In this document: positions 1-7,115 of the stretch, piece after piece
Layout of the letters: every line of letters begins with the position of its first letter
Numbering within the stretch: the first letter of the stretch is position 1
From: Paenibacillus sp. cl123
GTDB taxonomy: Bacteria; Bacillota; Bacilli; Paenibacillales; NBRC-103111
Reading direction: 5' to 3'
Assembly (NCBI RefSeq): GCF_900101595.1
Contig: NZ_FMYY01000030.1
Coordinates: 1-64,000, forward strand
DNA: 64,000 bases
Position numbers and translations under genes: made by a program
Notes under the pieces: generated by a model
Database searches by the model: none
What the model saw: the letters and a program-made list of their open reading frames with translations, nothing else
What the model was told of the DNA's origin: nothing

Positions 1-170
1 CAACGGAAGCACTGGAGCAGCCGAAGGACTACATTCCATAAGGGCAACGACCCCGTAAAGGAGCAAGAATCGGCATCCACCCCTTGAGAGGTAGAACGAA
101 GGAATGTGAGGGCATAGACCCAGCGTGACATGGGAGGGTAAACCCCGAGGGTGAATGTGGATATCCAACT
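1..170 (+). ncRNA. Folded noncoding RNA, possibly HEARO/IscB-omega-RNA-like
   Basis: No reading frame is open here, but the sequence is full of complementary segments. ACATTCC (31-37) pairs with GGAATGT (101-107). GGG/CCC closes a small loop at 42-53. CCCA (119-122) pairs with TGGG (131-134), and GGG-TAAA-CCC forms a tetraloop hairpin at 136-145. ATCCAC (75-80) can pair with GTGGAT (157-162); crossing the first stem, this would make a pseudoknot. Several hairpins plus a pseudoknot resemble HEARO RNAs, the guide RNAs of IscB elements, but I am matching from memory and no iscB gene follows. The 5' end may lie outside the window. Strand is assumed. Positions 171-357 show no gene, only the approach to the next ribosome site. 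Confidence 0.4.
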
Positions 171-357
171 GTGCGATCATACCGAATCATCCACAGTTTT
201 GGAATCTGACATCCTAAGCTCTATTCCCGCCTACGCTCTGACTCCAGTCAGTTGCATAGGCTACATTCTCCGCTATTACCGCTCAAGCTGTCAAAGTTGA
301 AATATTGAGAATACGTGAGAAAACAGAAGAAAACATTACTTTATAGTGGGAGGGACC

Positions 358-471
358 ATGACAAACGGAACGCTGAAAGTGGAAGGAATGTCTTGCGGAC
401 ACTGTGTTAATTCGATCGAAGGGGCGCTGAGAATAATCGGCGCAAGCGAACAAGGAGTGAAGAAGGTATGA
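358..471 (+). pseudogene. copZ: Truncated CopZ-like heavy-metal-binding peptide (37 aa)
   Basis: ATG at 358 follows a good ribosome site (GGGAGGG, 348-354). The 37-residue product contains the metal-binding motif GMSCGHC and the start of helix 1 of an HMA/ferredoxin-like fold. CopZ copper chaperones are normally about 68-70 residues, so the second half of the domain is missing. The stop TGA overlaps the start of the lipoprotein gene as ATGA (468-471), so the two are translationally coupled. I infer a deletion that joined the 5' half of copZ to the ribosome site of the next gene. It could still be a coupling peptide that binds metal weakly through its CxxC. Too short to fold as a normal HMA domain. 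Confidence 0.7.
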
Positions 472-1355
472 AACGACTGCTATTTCTGTTGATAACGATT
501 ACAGTTGTGCTTGCAGCTTGCGGAACGAACACGCCCACTAAGGAAGGGGATCATGCTGCGATGGATGACAATCATGGGGGGCATCAATCGGATAACCAAG
601 TGAAGAACGGGACAGGTCAGGAGCATGCCGGGCATGGAAGTAAAGGCGGGAATGACAGGCAAGCCGAAGCCGTAAAGGCTGTTTGGACCCTTGCAGGAGG
701 ACAAAAACCGCAGGCGAAGCAGGATACAGCCATTCGGGTGGAAATACGGAATAACGGCAAGCCGATCGAAAATTTCGATACGAATCATGAAAAGAAACTG
801 CACCTGATTATCGTCAGCCAAGATTTATCGTTTTTCAACCACATCCACCCCGAATTTAAAGGCAACGGCGTATTTGAGATTGTGACGCAGTTTCCAGCGG
901 GCGGAGATTATAAGCTGATTGCCGACTTTGTTCCGACCGGCGGCAGCGCGATGACCCAAATGGAGTGGATTCATGTAGAGGGTACGCCGGGGCAAACCGA
1001 ACCGATTCAACCTAGTCCGGGATTAACGGCGGCACTGAACGGAAAACAGGTCACGCTGCAGGTTGATCAGCTTGCGGCGGGCAAGGAATTGACGCTCACC
1101 TATACCATCAAAGACGAGAAAACGAAGGCCCCCATTACGAACCTCCAGCCGTATCTGGGCGCTGTCGGGCATGTCGTGATTTTGACGGCCGATGCCGAGC
1201 AATACCTGCATGTGCATCCTGTGGATGAGAAAGCAAGCGGCCCGGACGCCAAGTTTATGACGACGTTTCCGAAGAGCGGCGTGTATAAAATATGGGGACA
1301 ATTTAAGCATAACGATCAGGTGATTACCGTGCCTTTCGTCGTCAAAGTGCCTTGA
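468..1355 (+). CDS. His-rich lipoprotein with duplicated HxHP domains
   Basis: 295-residue exported lipoprotein: hydrophobic signal and lipobox LAAC with Cys18 as the lipidated residue. Residues 27-65 form a linker rich in His, Asp and Gly (HAAMDDNHGGH, HAGHG) that could bind metal. Two similar beta-sandwich units follow. The first carries HIHPEF (H125, H127) and ends FPAGGDYKLIADF; the second carries HVHPVD (H248, H250) and ends FPKSGVYKIWGQF. This is an internal duplication. Proteins of this kind (YtkA-like/FixH-like beta-sandwiches) are usually linked to copper or cytochrome-oxidase biology, which fits the copZ remnant upstream. Function is inferred; the metal-binding idea rests on the His motifs and context only. 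Confidence 0.7.
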   Translation: MKRLLFLLITITVVLAACGTNTPTKEGDHAAMDDNHGGHQSDNQVKNGTGQEHAGHGSKGGNDRQAEAVKAVWTLAGGQKPQAKQDTAIRVEIRNNGKPIENFDTNHEKKLHLIIVSQDLSFFNHIHPEFKGNGVFEIVTQFPAGGDYKLIADFVPTGGSAMTQMEWIHVEGTPGQTEPIQPSPGLTAALNGKQVTLQVDQLAAGKELTLTYTIKDEKTKAPITNLQPYLGAVGHVVILTADAEQYLHVHPVDEKASGPDAKFMTTFPKSGVYKIWGQFKHNDQVITVPFVVKVP

Positions 1356-1388
1356 GTCATATCAACAGATAAGGGGAGAGTGAACGAA

Positions 1389-2006
1389 GTGGCCATTCGG
1401 AAATTTGCGGTTACGCCTGGTTTTGAAGTAGGGGGCACCGTATTTAAGCCGGAGCAGCTGGCAATCTTGGGACGTATCGTCGGTGAGGATGCCAAAATCG
1501 AATTGACCACGTTTAAGCAGCTTTATATCGCTATGGAAGAGGAGCGGCTGGAAGAGGTGCAGGATGCGCTTCGAGGGGCAGGGCTCCAGGTCCTTCCGGC
1601 CGGTTTTTATACCAAAAGCCTGATTGCCTGTCATTTCTGCAGGGGGGCGGAGGAGGCCGGACTGGATGTGGCCAAGGCGCTGGATGAGGTGATCTCGGGC
1701 CGTGAGGTGCCGAGTCCGCTGAAAATCGGCTTTGCGGGATGCGCCTTGGGAACGAGCGAGCCGCTTCTGAAGGACATTGCGGTGGTGAAGATGAAGGATG
1801 CATTCGATATTTACGTAGGCGGCGAAGCGAAAGGGCTGAAGGCTGAGCTCGCCAAGCTCTTTATGTCCGGAGTGAAGGAAGAACAGGTGATTCCGATCGT
1901 TTCCCGATTAATCGCCATGTTTCAGGAGCAAGGGAAAAAGAAAGAAAAGTTCGGCAAGTTCGTGGAACGGATGACGATGGAATCGCTCCGGGAACTGTCA
2001 GCTTAG
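1389..2006 (+). CDS. Small nitrite/sulfite reductase-like (siroheme/4Fe-4S) protein
   Basis: 205 residues resembling a single half of nitrite/sulfite reductases: a ferredoxin-like N-terminal part (about 1-70) followed by a reductase-type segment with CHFC (C81, C84) and GCALG (C118). The classical cluster motif is Cys-x5-Cys ... Cys-x3-Cys. Here the first pair is closer and the last Cys is absent, so the cofactor set is reduced or different. I prefer GTG at 1389 over GTG at 1380, because AGGGGAG (1372-1378) lies about ten bases before 1389 but almost touches 1380. It lies 33 bp after the lipoprotein gene and is probably in the same operon. Assignment to the family is fair; activity and substrate are unknown. 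Confidence 0.6.
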   Translation: MAIRKFAVTPGFEVGGTVFKPEQLAILGRIVGEDAKIELTTFKQLYIAMEEERLEEVQDALRGAGLQVLPAGFYTKSLIACHFCRGAEEAGLDVAKALDEVISGREVPSPLKIGFAGCALGTSEPLLKDIAVVKMKDAFDIYVGGEAKGLKAELAKLFMSGVKEEQVIPIVSRLIAMFQEQGKKKEKFGKFVERMTMESLRELSA

Positions 2007-2049
2007 GATTGCATAGAAAGCTGCATGTGTATCAGAGAATCGTCATTGT

Positions 2050-2277
2050 GTTACGCTGCTGATCATTCCGGTGTATCTGTTCAGCCTTTGGATCAATACG
2101 ATAGGATTGTGGTATATCCGTCATCAATTTGCTACCTCCATAGAGTCGAACATCAACTTTTATGCGGAACAGCTGGATAAGCAGATGGCGCTTATCCGGG
2201 GCCAGCTTCCACAGAATCGAATAACGTGGACACCAACTTGGACGCGGGGGCTTCATCGTATACCGATACCCGGCTGA
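2050..2277 (+). pseudogene. Remnant of a YesM-type sensor histidine kinase N-terminus
   Basis: The frame reads VTLLIIPVYLFSLWINTIGL, then a short stretch and SNINFYAEQLDKQMALIRGQL. This matches the start of two-component sensor kinases of the YesM family: first membrane helix, then the extracellular helix that pairs with an 'FY..QLD.Q...IR' segment. The frame is lost after about 75 residues and no kinase domain follows. A later stretch (about 2279-2370) encodes GYTEKIAANQPLTPG in another frame and may be a second scrap of the same gene. There is no start codon with a ribosome site. Decayed gene. Confidence 0.6.
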
Positions 2278-2440
2278 CGAAATGGGTTATACAGAGAAGA
2301 TCGCAGCGAACCAACCGCTGACCCCAGGCATGGTGCTAGGCGCGTACTTCCGGGCAACTACGTTTTCCTTGTAAATAGGCTGTGGGGCTAGGTCAGTCTA
2401 TTAAAATACCCCCGATGGGTAGTCGAAGCTTGGGACATGT

Positions 2441-2647
2441 GCGGAAAACCATATAAACTCTCCTGATCGGGGGGCGAAGTATGGGAGTTGTGCGGAAAAC
2501 CGTATAAAACGCTCCCGAGTGGCGGTTGAAGTAGGGGAATTGTGTGGAAAATCGTATAAAACGCTCCCGAGTTGCGGTCAAAGTATGGGATTTATGCGGA
2601 AAATCGTACAAAACGCTTCCGGCGGGTAGTCGAAGTATGGGATTTCC
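2441..2647. repeat. 52-bp tandem repeat, four units
   Basis: Four consecutive units of 51, 52, 52 and 52 bp start at 2441, 2492, 2544 and 2596. Each begins GYGGAAAAYCGTAYAAA, then CGCTYCCG..., and ends GAAGTATGGGATTT or similar. A diverged partial unit precedes it (about 2401-2440). Units differ by several substitutions, so the array is old. A related array lies at 12834-13010. There are no unique spacers, so this is a minisatellite-like intergenic repeat, not a CRISPR. The open frame through the array (minus strand, 2393-2611) is a by-product of the repeat. Confidence 0.8.
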
Positions 2648-2705
2648 AAGGAATACCCGCTACTGCTTAAGCTGAGCGAAAAACCTCGAATTTCAGGGAA
2701 GAAAA

Positions 2706-2743
2706 CTCCGGTTCCACTAACACAGTGGAATCGGAGCTTTTTT
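2706..2743 (+). terminator. Rho-independent terminator
   Basis: Stem CTCCGGTTCCACT (2706-2718) and AGTGGAATCGGAG (2724-2736), loop AACAC, followed by C and six T. It stands downstream of the repeat array and the YesM remnant, so it probably outlived the gene it served. Confidence 0.8.
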
Positions 2744-2881
2744 GTACATAAAATCAAACTTTAAAGGAAGGCAATTAAAGCACAACTCAAGATGGACGTA
2801 GGTGCCACGACTGCGGGTTATCTCTCACATAGTTGATGGAGATGAAATGGGACGAGGGCCTTTTCGCTTCCCCTCACAGTG

Positions 2882-3154
2882 CTAATCGATGTTTGCCGGA
2901 TACATTTGCATCTGATGAAGGTCATTGACCATATTGCCACTTTTCAAGATATCTAAGCCGATAAGTCCATTAATGCTGCTAATCTCATCATGGAAGACGC
3001 CAAAGTTTAACGAGATATCATTTATGATGAAATGGCCAAGTTGGATGTGATCAATCCGCTTTTGGAACGAGTACTCATAGCCGCCAATCCCGAAGCTGCG
3101 CACAAGCTTATCGCCATTTTCAAATTTGTAAGCTTGTATTCGCAGCATTAACAA
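2882..3154 (-). pseudogene. C-terminal half of a retropepsin-like aspartyl protease
   Basis: About 90 residues matching the second half of bacterial single-domain retropepsin-like proteases. There is a glycine-containing beta-hairpin (FGIGGYEYSFQKRI), then LGHFIINDISLNFGV and the conserved INGLIGLDILKSG segment. The N-terminal half with the catalytic DTG(A/S) triad is missing. Upstream the sequence switches abruptly to a macro-domain fragment in another frame. No start codon with a ribosome site is present. It is a broken gene and cannot be an active protease. Confidence 0.65.
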
Positions 3155-3226
3155 TCACGTCGGCTGTTACTTTCGTAATATCACCTTTGAGCAAGGTGAT
3201 GATTGTCTGATTGACCTTTATGCCAT
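3129..3226 (-). pseudogene. N-terminal fragment of a macro domain (ADP-ribose binding) gene
   Basis: Read on the minus strand, this encodes NQTIITLLKGDITKV, then TADVIVNAANTSL. That is the unmistakable start of a macro domain: beta-strand, GDIT, then the ADP-ribose-contacting VNAAN. The apparent start (ATG GCA TAA, 3226-3224) is out of frame by one base, so a single-base deletion after the second codon has frameshifted it. The 3' end is cut off where the retropepsin fragment begins. It begins 9 bp after the WYL gene stop, so it was probably the third gene of that operon. Macro domains remove or bind ADP-ribose and occur in RNA-repair and stress operons. Confidence 0.65.
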
Positions 3227-3234
3227 ACTCCCTA

Positions 3235-4074
3235 TTACTCCCCCACCAATGACGAAGTAAGCTCCTCTTCACCCGCAACGACACCGTAGCGCTCCAAGGC
3301 TTTCGTCGATGCTTCGAGCATGCGCTTTTTTAAATAATCGCCTTCGACTACCCGAATCCGTTTTCCCAGAAAGCGGATTTTGGAAAGTAAATACTCCATC
3401 TCATCTCCAAGCAGACAAACCGTGACTCGATAGGTATCGGTATCCGCAGCATACTCCACCTTTTTCTCAAAGCTGGAGAACACGTATAGGATACGGGACA
3501 GCTCTTCGTTATAGGTACGAATAATTTCAATGACGGCTTCCGTTTTACGCGATTCAAGCGTTTTTCCGATCTTCTTCAGGATGCTTTCCGCAGCTGAGGA
3601 TTCGATAGGCTCCGATGTGACAGAATGGATTTTCTTCAGCCTTGTGCTCATGAAGGCGTGATGCCGAATATGATACCAGAGCAAGTACCACTCCCGTTTG
3701 ACCATGGAGTACTCCAGCTTGTATGGGAAGCCCGAATGCTCTGTGTTTACACGCCCGCCCTTCATCTCGTACGTGATCCGGATGCCCGTTTTATTCATGA
3801 TATGTCGGCGCAAAGGCCGCAGGAGCGGGTGGTAGACCTGCTTTTCCATCGTACCGGCTTTTTCAATCAAGTGGGGAGACGTATCCATCACCTGATCCGG
3901 AACAAGGGCAGACCGCAGCTTGTCTAAAGTGCCGGCCGTAAAAGCATCGGCCGCCGCGGGATGTTCCAGCATTGTTTTCAGCCATGCCCTCTCGTGCGAG
4001 GTGATCATGAACGTACCGGAGTCCTCCAGCCGGGAGATGATCTGGTGATTGAAGATTTTCTCAAACAGATTCAT
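3235..4074 (-). CDS. WYL-domain transcriptional regulator, second of a tandem pair
   Basis: 279 residues with a WYL module around residues 80-170: conserved ITYEMKGGR, then YKLEYSMVKREWYLLWY, where the name-giving W-Y-L is visible. A C-terminal WCX-like dimer/ligand region follows (about 185-265). WYL domains bind nucleic-acid ligands and switch bacterial regulators. It lacks the clear N-terminal helix-turn-helix of its partner. Its start overlaps the end of the partner gene by 14 bp, so the two are translationally coupled. They may act as a heterodimer, as PafB and PafC do in mycobacteria; that comparison is inference. The context suggests control of the divergent RNA-repair operon. Confidence 0.8.
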   Translation of the reverse strand: MNLFEKIFNHQIISRLEDSGTFMITSHERAWLKTMLEHPAAADAFTAGTLDKLRSALVPDQVMDTSPHLIEKAGTMEKQVYHPLLRPLRRHIMNKTGIRITYEMKGGRVNTEHSGFPYKLEYSMVKREWYLLWYHIRHHAFMSTRLKKIHSVTSEPIESSAAESILKKIGKTLESRKTEAVIEIIRTYNEELSRILYVFSSFEKKVEYAADTDTYRVTVCLLGDEMEYLLSKIRFLGKRIRVVEGDYLKKRMLEASTKALERYGVVAGEEELTSSLVGE

Positions 4075-5407
4075 AATACGACTGAATCTCCTTCCATTCG
4101 GCGATCATTTCCTGGCGAAACGAAGCGGGCTCCAGAACCTCACAGCTGGAACCGAAGCTTCGCAGCCATGGCTTAATTTCAGTGGTCCCGTTTACGGGGA
4201 TCTCGTATATAAATGAATGCTCATCTTCAAATACAATTTCTCCCCATTGCCCCTGCAGCAGTACCCGTTCCTTGATAAAATTCGGTTCGGAGCCTTCCGG
4301 ATTAAAAAAACGCGCGCGTATCGTCACCAGTCGTCCGGTATCGATCAGCCAGCTGTATCGTATTTTCTCGGCAAGCTCACTTTTCTTCTCCTCATACCAG
4401 GCTTCATCCACGGCTTCTTCCTCTTCGATTTGCGTGATTCCTTCCATGCGGTATTTCCGGATCACGGACCGGCTGTAAGAAAGCAAATACCATCTCCCAT
4501 ATTGATGATCGTAAACAATCTTAAGCGGGAGCGTCTTTTCGGCCCTACCGTTTGCATCACGTTCAAACAGAGGATTGGTGTTTTTGGAAGCGTAGCTTTT
4601 GTCAGACTTCGGCGAGAAATATAGAAAACGGACTTTACGACGGTGACGTATGGCATGAAGAAGCGTGAACAGATGCGCCTCATCCAAAATCCGCGAGTAA
4701 TAATGGTATTTATATAAAAAAGGTTCGACGGCATGCGGCTCAAATGCTTTGCGCAAAAGATGCTTCTTCAGTCCATCGCGCAGCAAATATCCTTGCACGG
4801 AAGGGATCTGCGTGTTGGCCATCACATCCACAAAATCGTACAGATCAATTAGCTCCTCGTCGGATAAATCGCGAATCAAGTCGTCCTGGATGCGATACCG
4901 ATAAGGGCGGGGACCCGGCTCCCTCTTGATAACTCCGACCTCCTCCAGGTACTTGAGGTCCGACCGAATCGTCTTCTCGTCAGGCAGAGACAGCTCGGAA
5001 GACGGACTGCCGCAGCATATATCCAAAAGCTCTCTGGCAGTCAAAGCCCGCTCATTCATCGCAGCTATTAGCAGCGAGATTCTTTGGCTTTCGGATTCTT
5101 TGACAGATTTGGCGCGAAACAGAAACAAGAGCAGGGGATCGGTGGAGTCATAATAACTGAAGCGAATCGTCTCGGAAAATTCCTTGCTTTGTTCCTGCGG
5201 CAAATGCTGGTGCATGGAGCTTACAACTTCTTTGAGCCGTCGGAGCGTTTTATCGAAGGTATGGACGGAAATGCCGAGCCGTTCTGCGAACTGTTGCCTG
5301 CTGAACGCCCCGCTTGTCAGCGCCAGCATACGCAGGAATTGGATTTCTTTATCAAAGCTTTCTTTGGCCAAAGGTATCCTCCGTTCAAATGGAACATCTT
5401 CTTCCAT
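4061..5407 (-). CDS. HTH-WYL transcriptional regulator, first of a tandem pair
   Basis: 448 residues from ATG 5407. Residues about 20-80 form a helix-turn-helix (FSRQQFAERLGISVHTFDKTL). A second winged-helix-like part follows (LDICCGSPSSELSLPDEKTI...). The WYL domain is at about 260-340 with KTLPLKIVYDHQYGRWYLLSY, then a WCX C-terminal region. A longer frame starts at TTG 5440, but a TATAAA on the minus strand (5448-5443) would place transcription start near 5436, so I prefer 5407, though its ribosome site is weak. The gene diverges from the tRNA-like RNA/slipin/RtcB operon. The conserved element at 5454-5510 lies just upstream, so it is probably the local regulator and self-regulated. Ligand unknown; nucleic-acid ends are plausible from WYL biology. 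Confidence 0.8.
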   Translation of the reverse strand: MEEDVPFERRIPLAKESFDKEIQFLRMLALTSGAFSRQQFAERLGISVHTFDKTLRRLKEVVSSMHQHLPQEQSKEFSETIRFSYYDSTDPLLLFLFRAKSVKESESQRISLLIAAMNERALTARELLDICCGSPSSELSLPDEKTIRSDLKYLEEVGVIKREPGPRPYRYRIQDDLIRDLSDEELIDLYDFVDVMANTQIPSVQGYLLRDGLKKHLLRKAFEPHAVEPFLYKYHYYSRILDEAHLFTLLHAIRHRRKVRFLYFSPKSDKSYASKNTNPLFERDANGRAEKTLPLKIVYDHQYGRWYLLSYSRSVIRKYRMEGITQIEEEEAVDEAWYEEKKSELAEKIRYSWLIDTGRLVTIRARFFNPEGSEPNFIKERVLLQGQWGEIVFEDEHSFIYEIPVNGTTEIKPWLRSFGSSCEVLEPASFRQEMIAEWKEIQSYYESV

Positions 5408-5453
5408 TGTAGCAGGGGAGGGATTTGGATGAAATGGCAAACTTTATAGCGGG

Positions 5454-5510
5454 TCGTAATACTTTCGCCATGTTCGTTCAGAGCGAAATGAGCGAATATA
5501 GAACCTGTAA
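5454..5510 (+). promoter_or_regulatory. Putative WYL-regulated promoter/operator, copy A
   Basis: This 57-bp stretch recurs at 38164-38220 ahead of hen1. By hand alignment about 41 of 57 bases agree with no gaps. That includes the blocks TCGTAATACTT (11 of 11), GCCATGTTCGTT (12 of 12) and ATAGAA. Both copies contain TTCGTT, exactly 18 bp, then (T/G)ATAGAA, which fits a weak sigma-A promoter needing an activator. The upstream conserved block sits where such an activator would bind. The element lies between the WYL genes and the tRNA-like RNA, so it could serve both directions. Confidence 0.6.
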
Positions 5511-5543
5511 CACACATCGCTTCTTATCCGGACGGTCGTAACG

Positions 5544-5653
5544 AGGCGAGGATATCGATGTATCCCGCAGTGCCGTGCCTGTCAGGCTGCGGTATCCTGT
5601 ACGATGGGAACGGTAAGAAGCCAGTATTTGGGGTTCGATTCCCCAATCGCCTA
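5544..5653 (+). ncRNA. tRNA-like RNA at the head of the rtcB operon
   Basis: AGGCGA (5544-5549) pairs with TCGCCT (5647-5652) as an acceptor-like stem. Immediately before the 3' strand is a canonical T-arm: TTGGGG, loop TTCGATT, CCCCAA (5628-5646). The two stems stack to 12 bp, the length of a tRNA acceptor/T stack. A D-arm-like hairpin GGATA/TATCC (5550-5565) and a middle stem CGCAG/CTGCG (5566-5591) follow the 5' strand. The D-loop lacks GG, there is no linker before it and no 7-base anticodon loop, and the molecule would be about 110 nt, so it is not a tRNA. It starts some 30-40 bp after the putative promoter. I infer a tRNA mimic serving as ligand, decoy or sensor for the RNA-repair proteins. 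Bacterial Y RNAs also carry tRNA-like modules. Confidence 0.6.
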
Positions 5654-5957
5654 GTGAGCGATTCTGGTAGAAGGCTCGACTTTCAATTGAGCGCAAATGT
5701 TGAAGAAGACCAGAGGGTAGAATCCCTGGCGGCTAGTTTAGCGCACTGCAGGCAAGGCTCTGTGATCCGTGGATACCGATAGTGCTAGACGCCGGCAGGA
5801 TTTTCAGGATAGAAGAGGCAGGAGAATGGCTGAAACAAAGTCACCCTCCTGCATCAGATGTCCTTAACATCACCGGAAGACCGCTTATCTGAAACGAGAT
5901 TCCGCCCAAACCACAGCGGGATTCTACATCCAATGGTCGAACCATGAGGGGGTAACG
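5654..5957 (+). other. Long structured leader between tRNA-like RNA and slipin gene
   Basis: About 300 bp without a convincing gene but with many inverted repeats. They include GCTC/GAGC around 5673-5691, AGGG/CCCT near 5714-5727, GCACT/AGTGC near 5742-5785 and GCAGGAG (5818-5824) with CTCCTGC (5846-5852). A three-base-loop hairpin ATGGT/ACCAT (5933-5945) abuts the ribosome site. GGATACC (5771-5777) can also pair with GGTATCC (5591-5597) inside the tRNA-like part, so alternative folds are possible. None of the hairpins is followed by a T-run. Probably a transcribed, regulated 5' leader. Confidence 0.45.
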
Positions 5958-5960
5958 AAC

Positions 5961-7076
5961 ATGTTTAACAAAGTAATCATTCAAGCTGACCAACGGGGTT
6001 TGCTTTTTCATAAAGGAAGTTACGTGAAAAAGCTCAATCCGGGGACCTATCGCTATTTCATGTGGTCGCAAACTACTGTTGTCGTGATGAATATCGCGAA
6101 TAAATTCGCCATAGAGGGCAAAGATTTGCAGCTGTTCCTTCACGATGCTGACCTCGTGCGAGAGCTGGATATCGTACGTGTGCCAGATCATGAATACGTG
6201 CTGCATTATGAGGACGGCCAATTCGTACAGCTGCTTAAGCCCGGTGTTTACGCCTACTGGAACGTGCTGAAAAAACATGCGTTTTTACATACGGATATCC
6301 GAAAACCGGAACTGCCCTCCGAGGTGGACCGCTCAATTATACCGAAGCTTGCGGGCCATATACAGTCCTACGAAATCGCGAGCTGCGAGTCCGGATTTTT
6401 ATTTTATGATCATGTTTTGCAGCGGGAGCTTTCCCCTGGAAAGTATTATTTCTGGAAGGGCCCCGTTTCGGTTACAGTCAAGTCGATTGATCTAAGACAA
6501 CAACAGATGGATCTGATCGGCCAAGAGATTATGACGGAGGATAAAGTTACGCTGCGGTTGAATTTTGTCTGCCAATACAAGATCGTACAGCCGCTGCGCG
6601 CCTTGGAGATGAAATCGTTCGACGAGCAAATTCATATCCAGCTTCAGCTCATGCTCCGGGAGTATGTCGGAACACTTAAATTAGACGATCTCCTGAAAAG
6701 GAAAGAGGACATAGCGTCGTTCATCCTGTCTCGTATACGGGACAAGAGTGAGGAGTTCGGCGTACAGTTCCTGAGTGCCGGGGTTAAGGATGTCATTTTG
6801 CCGGGAGAAATGAAGGATATTTTGAGCACCGTCCTGCTCGCTGAGAAAAAGGCCCAGGCGAATCTCATCACACGCCGGGAAGAAACGGCATCGACCCGAA
6901 GCTTGCTGAACACCGCGAAGCTGATGGACGAGAATCAGACATTATTCCGTCTGAAAGAGCTGGAATTCCTGGAGAAAATATGCGAGAAAATCGGGTCCAT
7001 TTCTTTGACGGGCGGCGGGGATCTGTTGGAACGGCTGAGCTCCCTCATCGGCGAGAAAGGGACAGCAAGCAAATAA
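5961..7076 (+). CDS. Slipin/SPFH (band 7) family protein of the RNA-repair operon
   Basis: 371 residues; ATG preceded by GAGGGGG (5946-5952). The C-terminal two thirds are an SPFH domain: MDLIGQEIMTEDKVTLRLNF, then a dimer/oligomer helix region rich in E, K and R (LLAEKKAQANLITRREETAS). The N-terminal part repeats a short beta unit three times, each reading roughly G-x-L-x-PG-x-Y-x-Y/F-W (near residues 17-36, 88-104 and 145-167). Unlike typical slipins I see no membrane helix at the N-terminus, so it may be cytosolic or peripheral. Slipins recur next to rtcB in many bacteria. The role is unknown but is presumed to scaffold or localise RNA repair. First coding gene of the slipin-NTase-rtcB set. 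Confidence 0.85.
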   Translation: MFNKVIIQADQRGLLFHKGSYVKKLNPGTYRYFMWSQTTVVVMNIANKFAIEGKDLQLFLHDADLVRELDIVRVPDHEYVLHYEDGQFVQLLKPGVYAYWNVLKKHAFLHTDIRKPELPSEVDRSIIPKLAGHIQSYEIASCESGFLFYDHVLQRELSPGKYYFWKGPVSVTVKSIDLRQQQMDLIGQEIMTEDKVTLRLNFVCQYKIVQPLRALEMKSFDEQIHIQLQLMLREYVGTLKLDDLLKRKEDIASFILSRIRDKSEEFGVQFLSAGVKDVILPGEMKDILSTVLLAEKKAQANLITRREETASTRSLLNTAKLMDENQTLFRLKELEFLEKICEKIGSISLTGGGDLLERLSSLIGEKGTASK

Positions 7077-7115
7077 CGAATGCTAGTGATAACTATGGCT
7101 TAAGGAGGGTGCCGG

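Noticed and set aside
2441..2647. CRISPR array
   Set aside because: Whole units repeat with no unique spacers, no cas genes, and units diverge along their full length.
5544..5653. Genuine tRNA gene
   Set aside because: No 7-base anticodon loop, no GG in the D-loop, too long; only acceptor and T-arm are canonical.
5478..5782. Open frames on both strands through the tRNA-like region
   Set aside because: Short, without ribosome sites, and incompatible with the folded RNA; no family resemblance.
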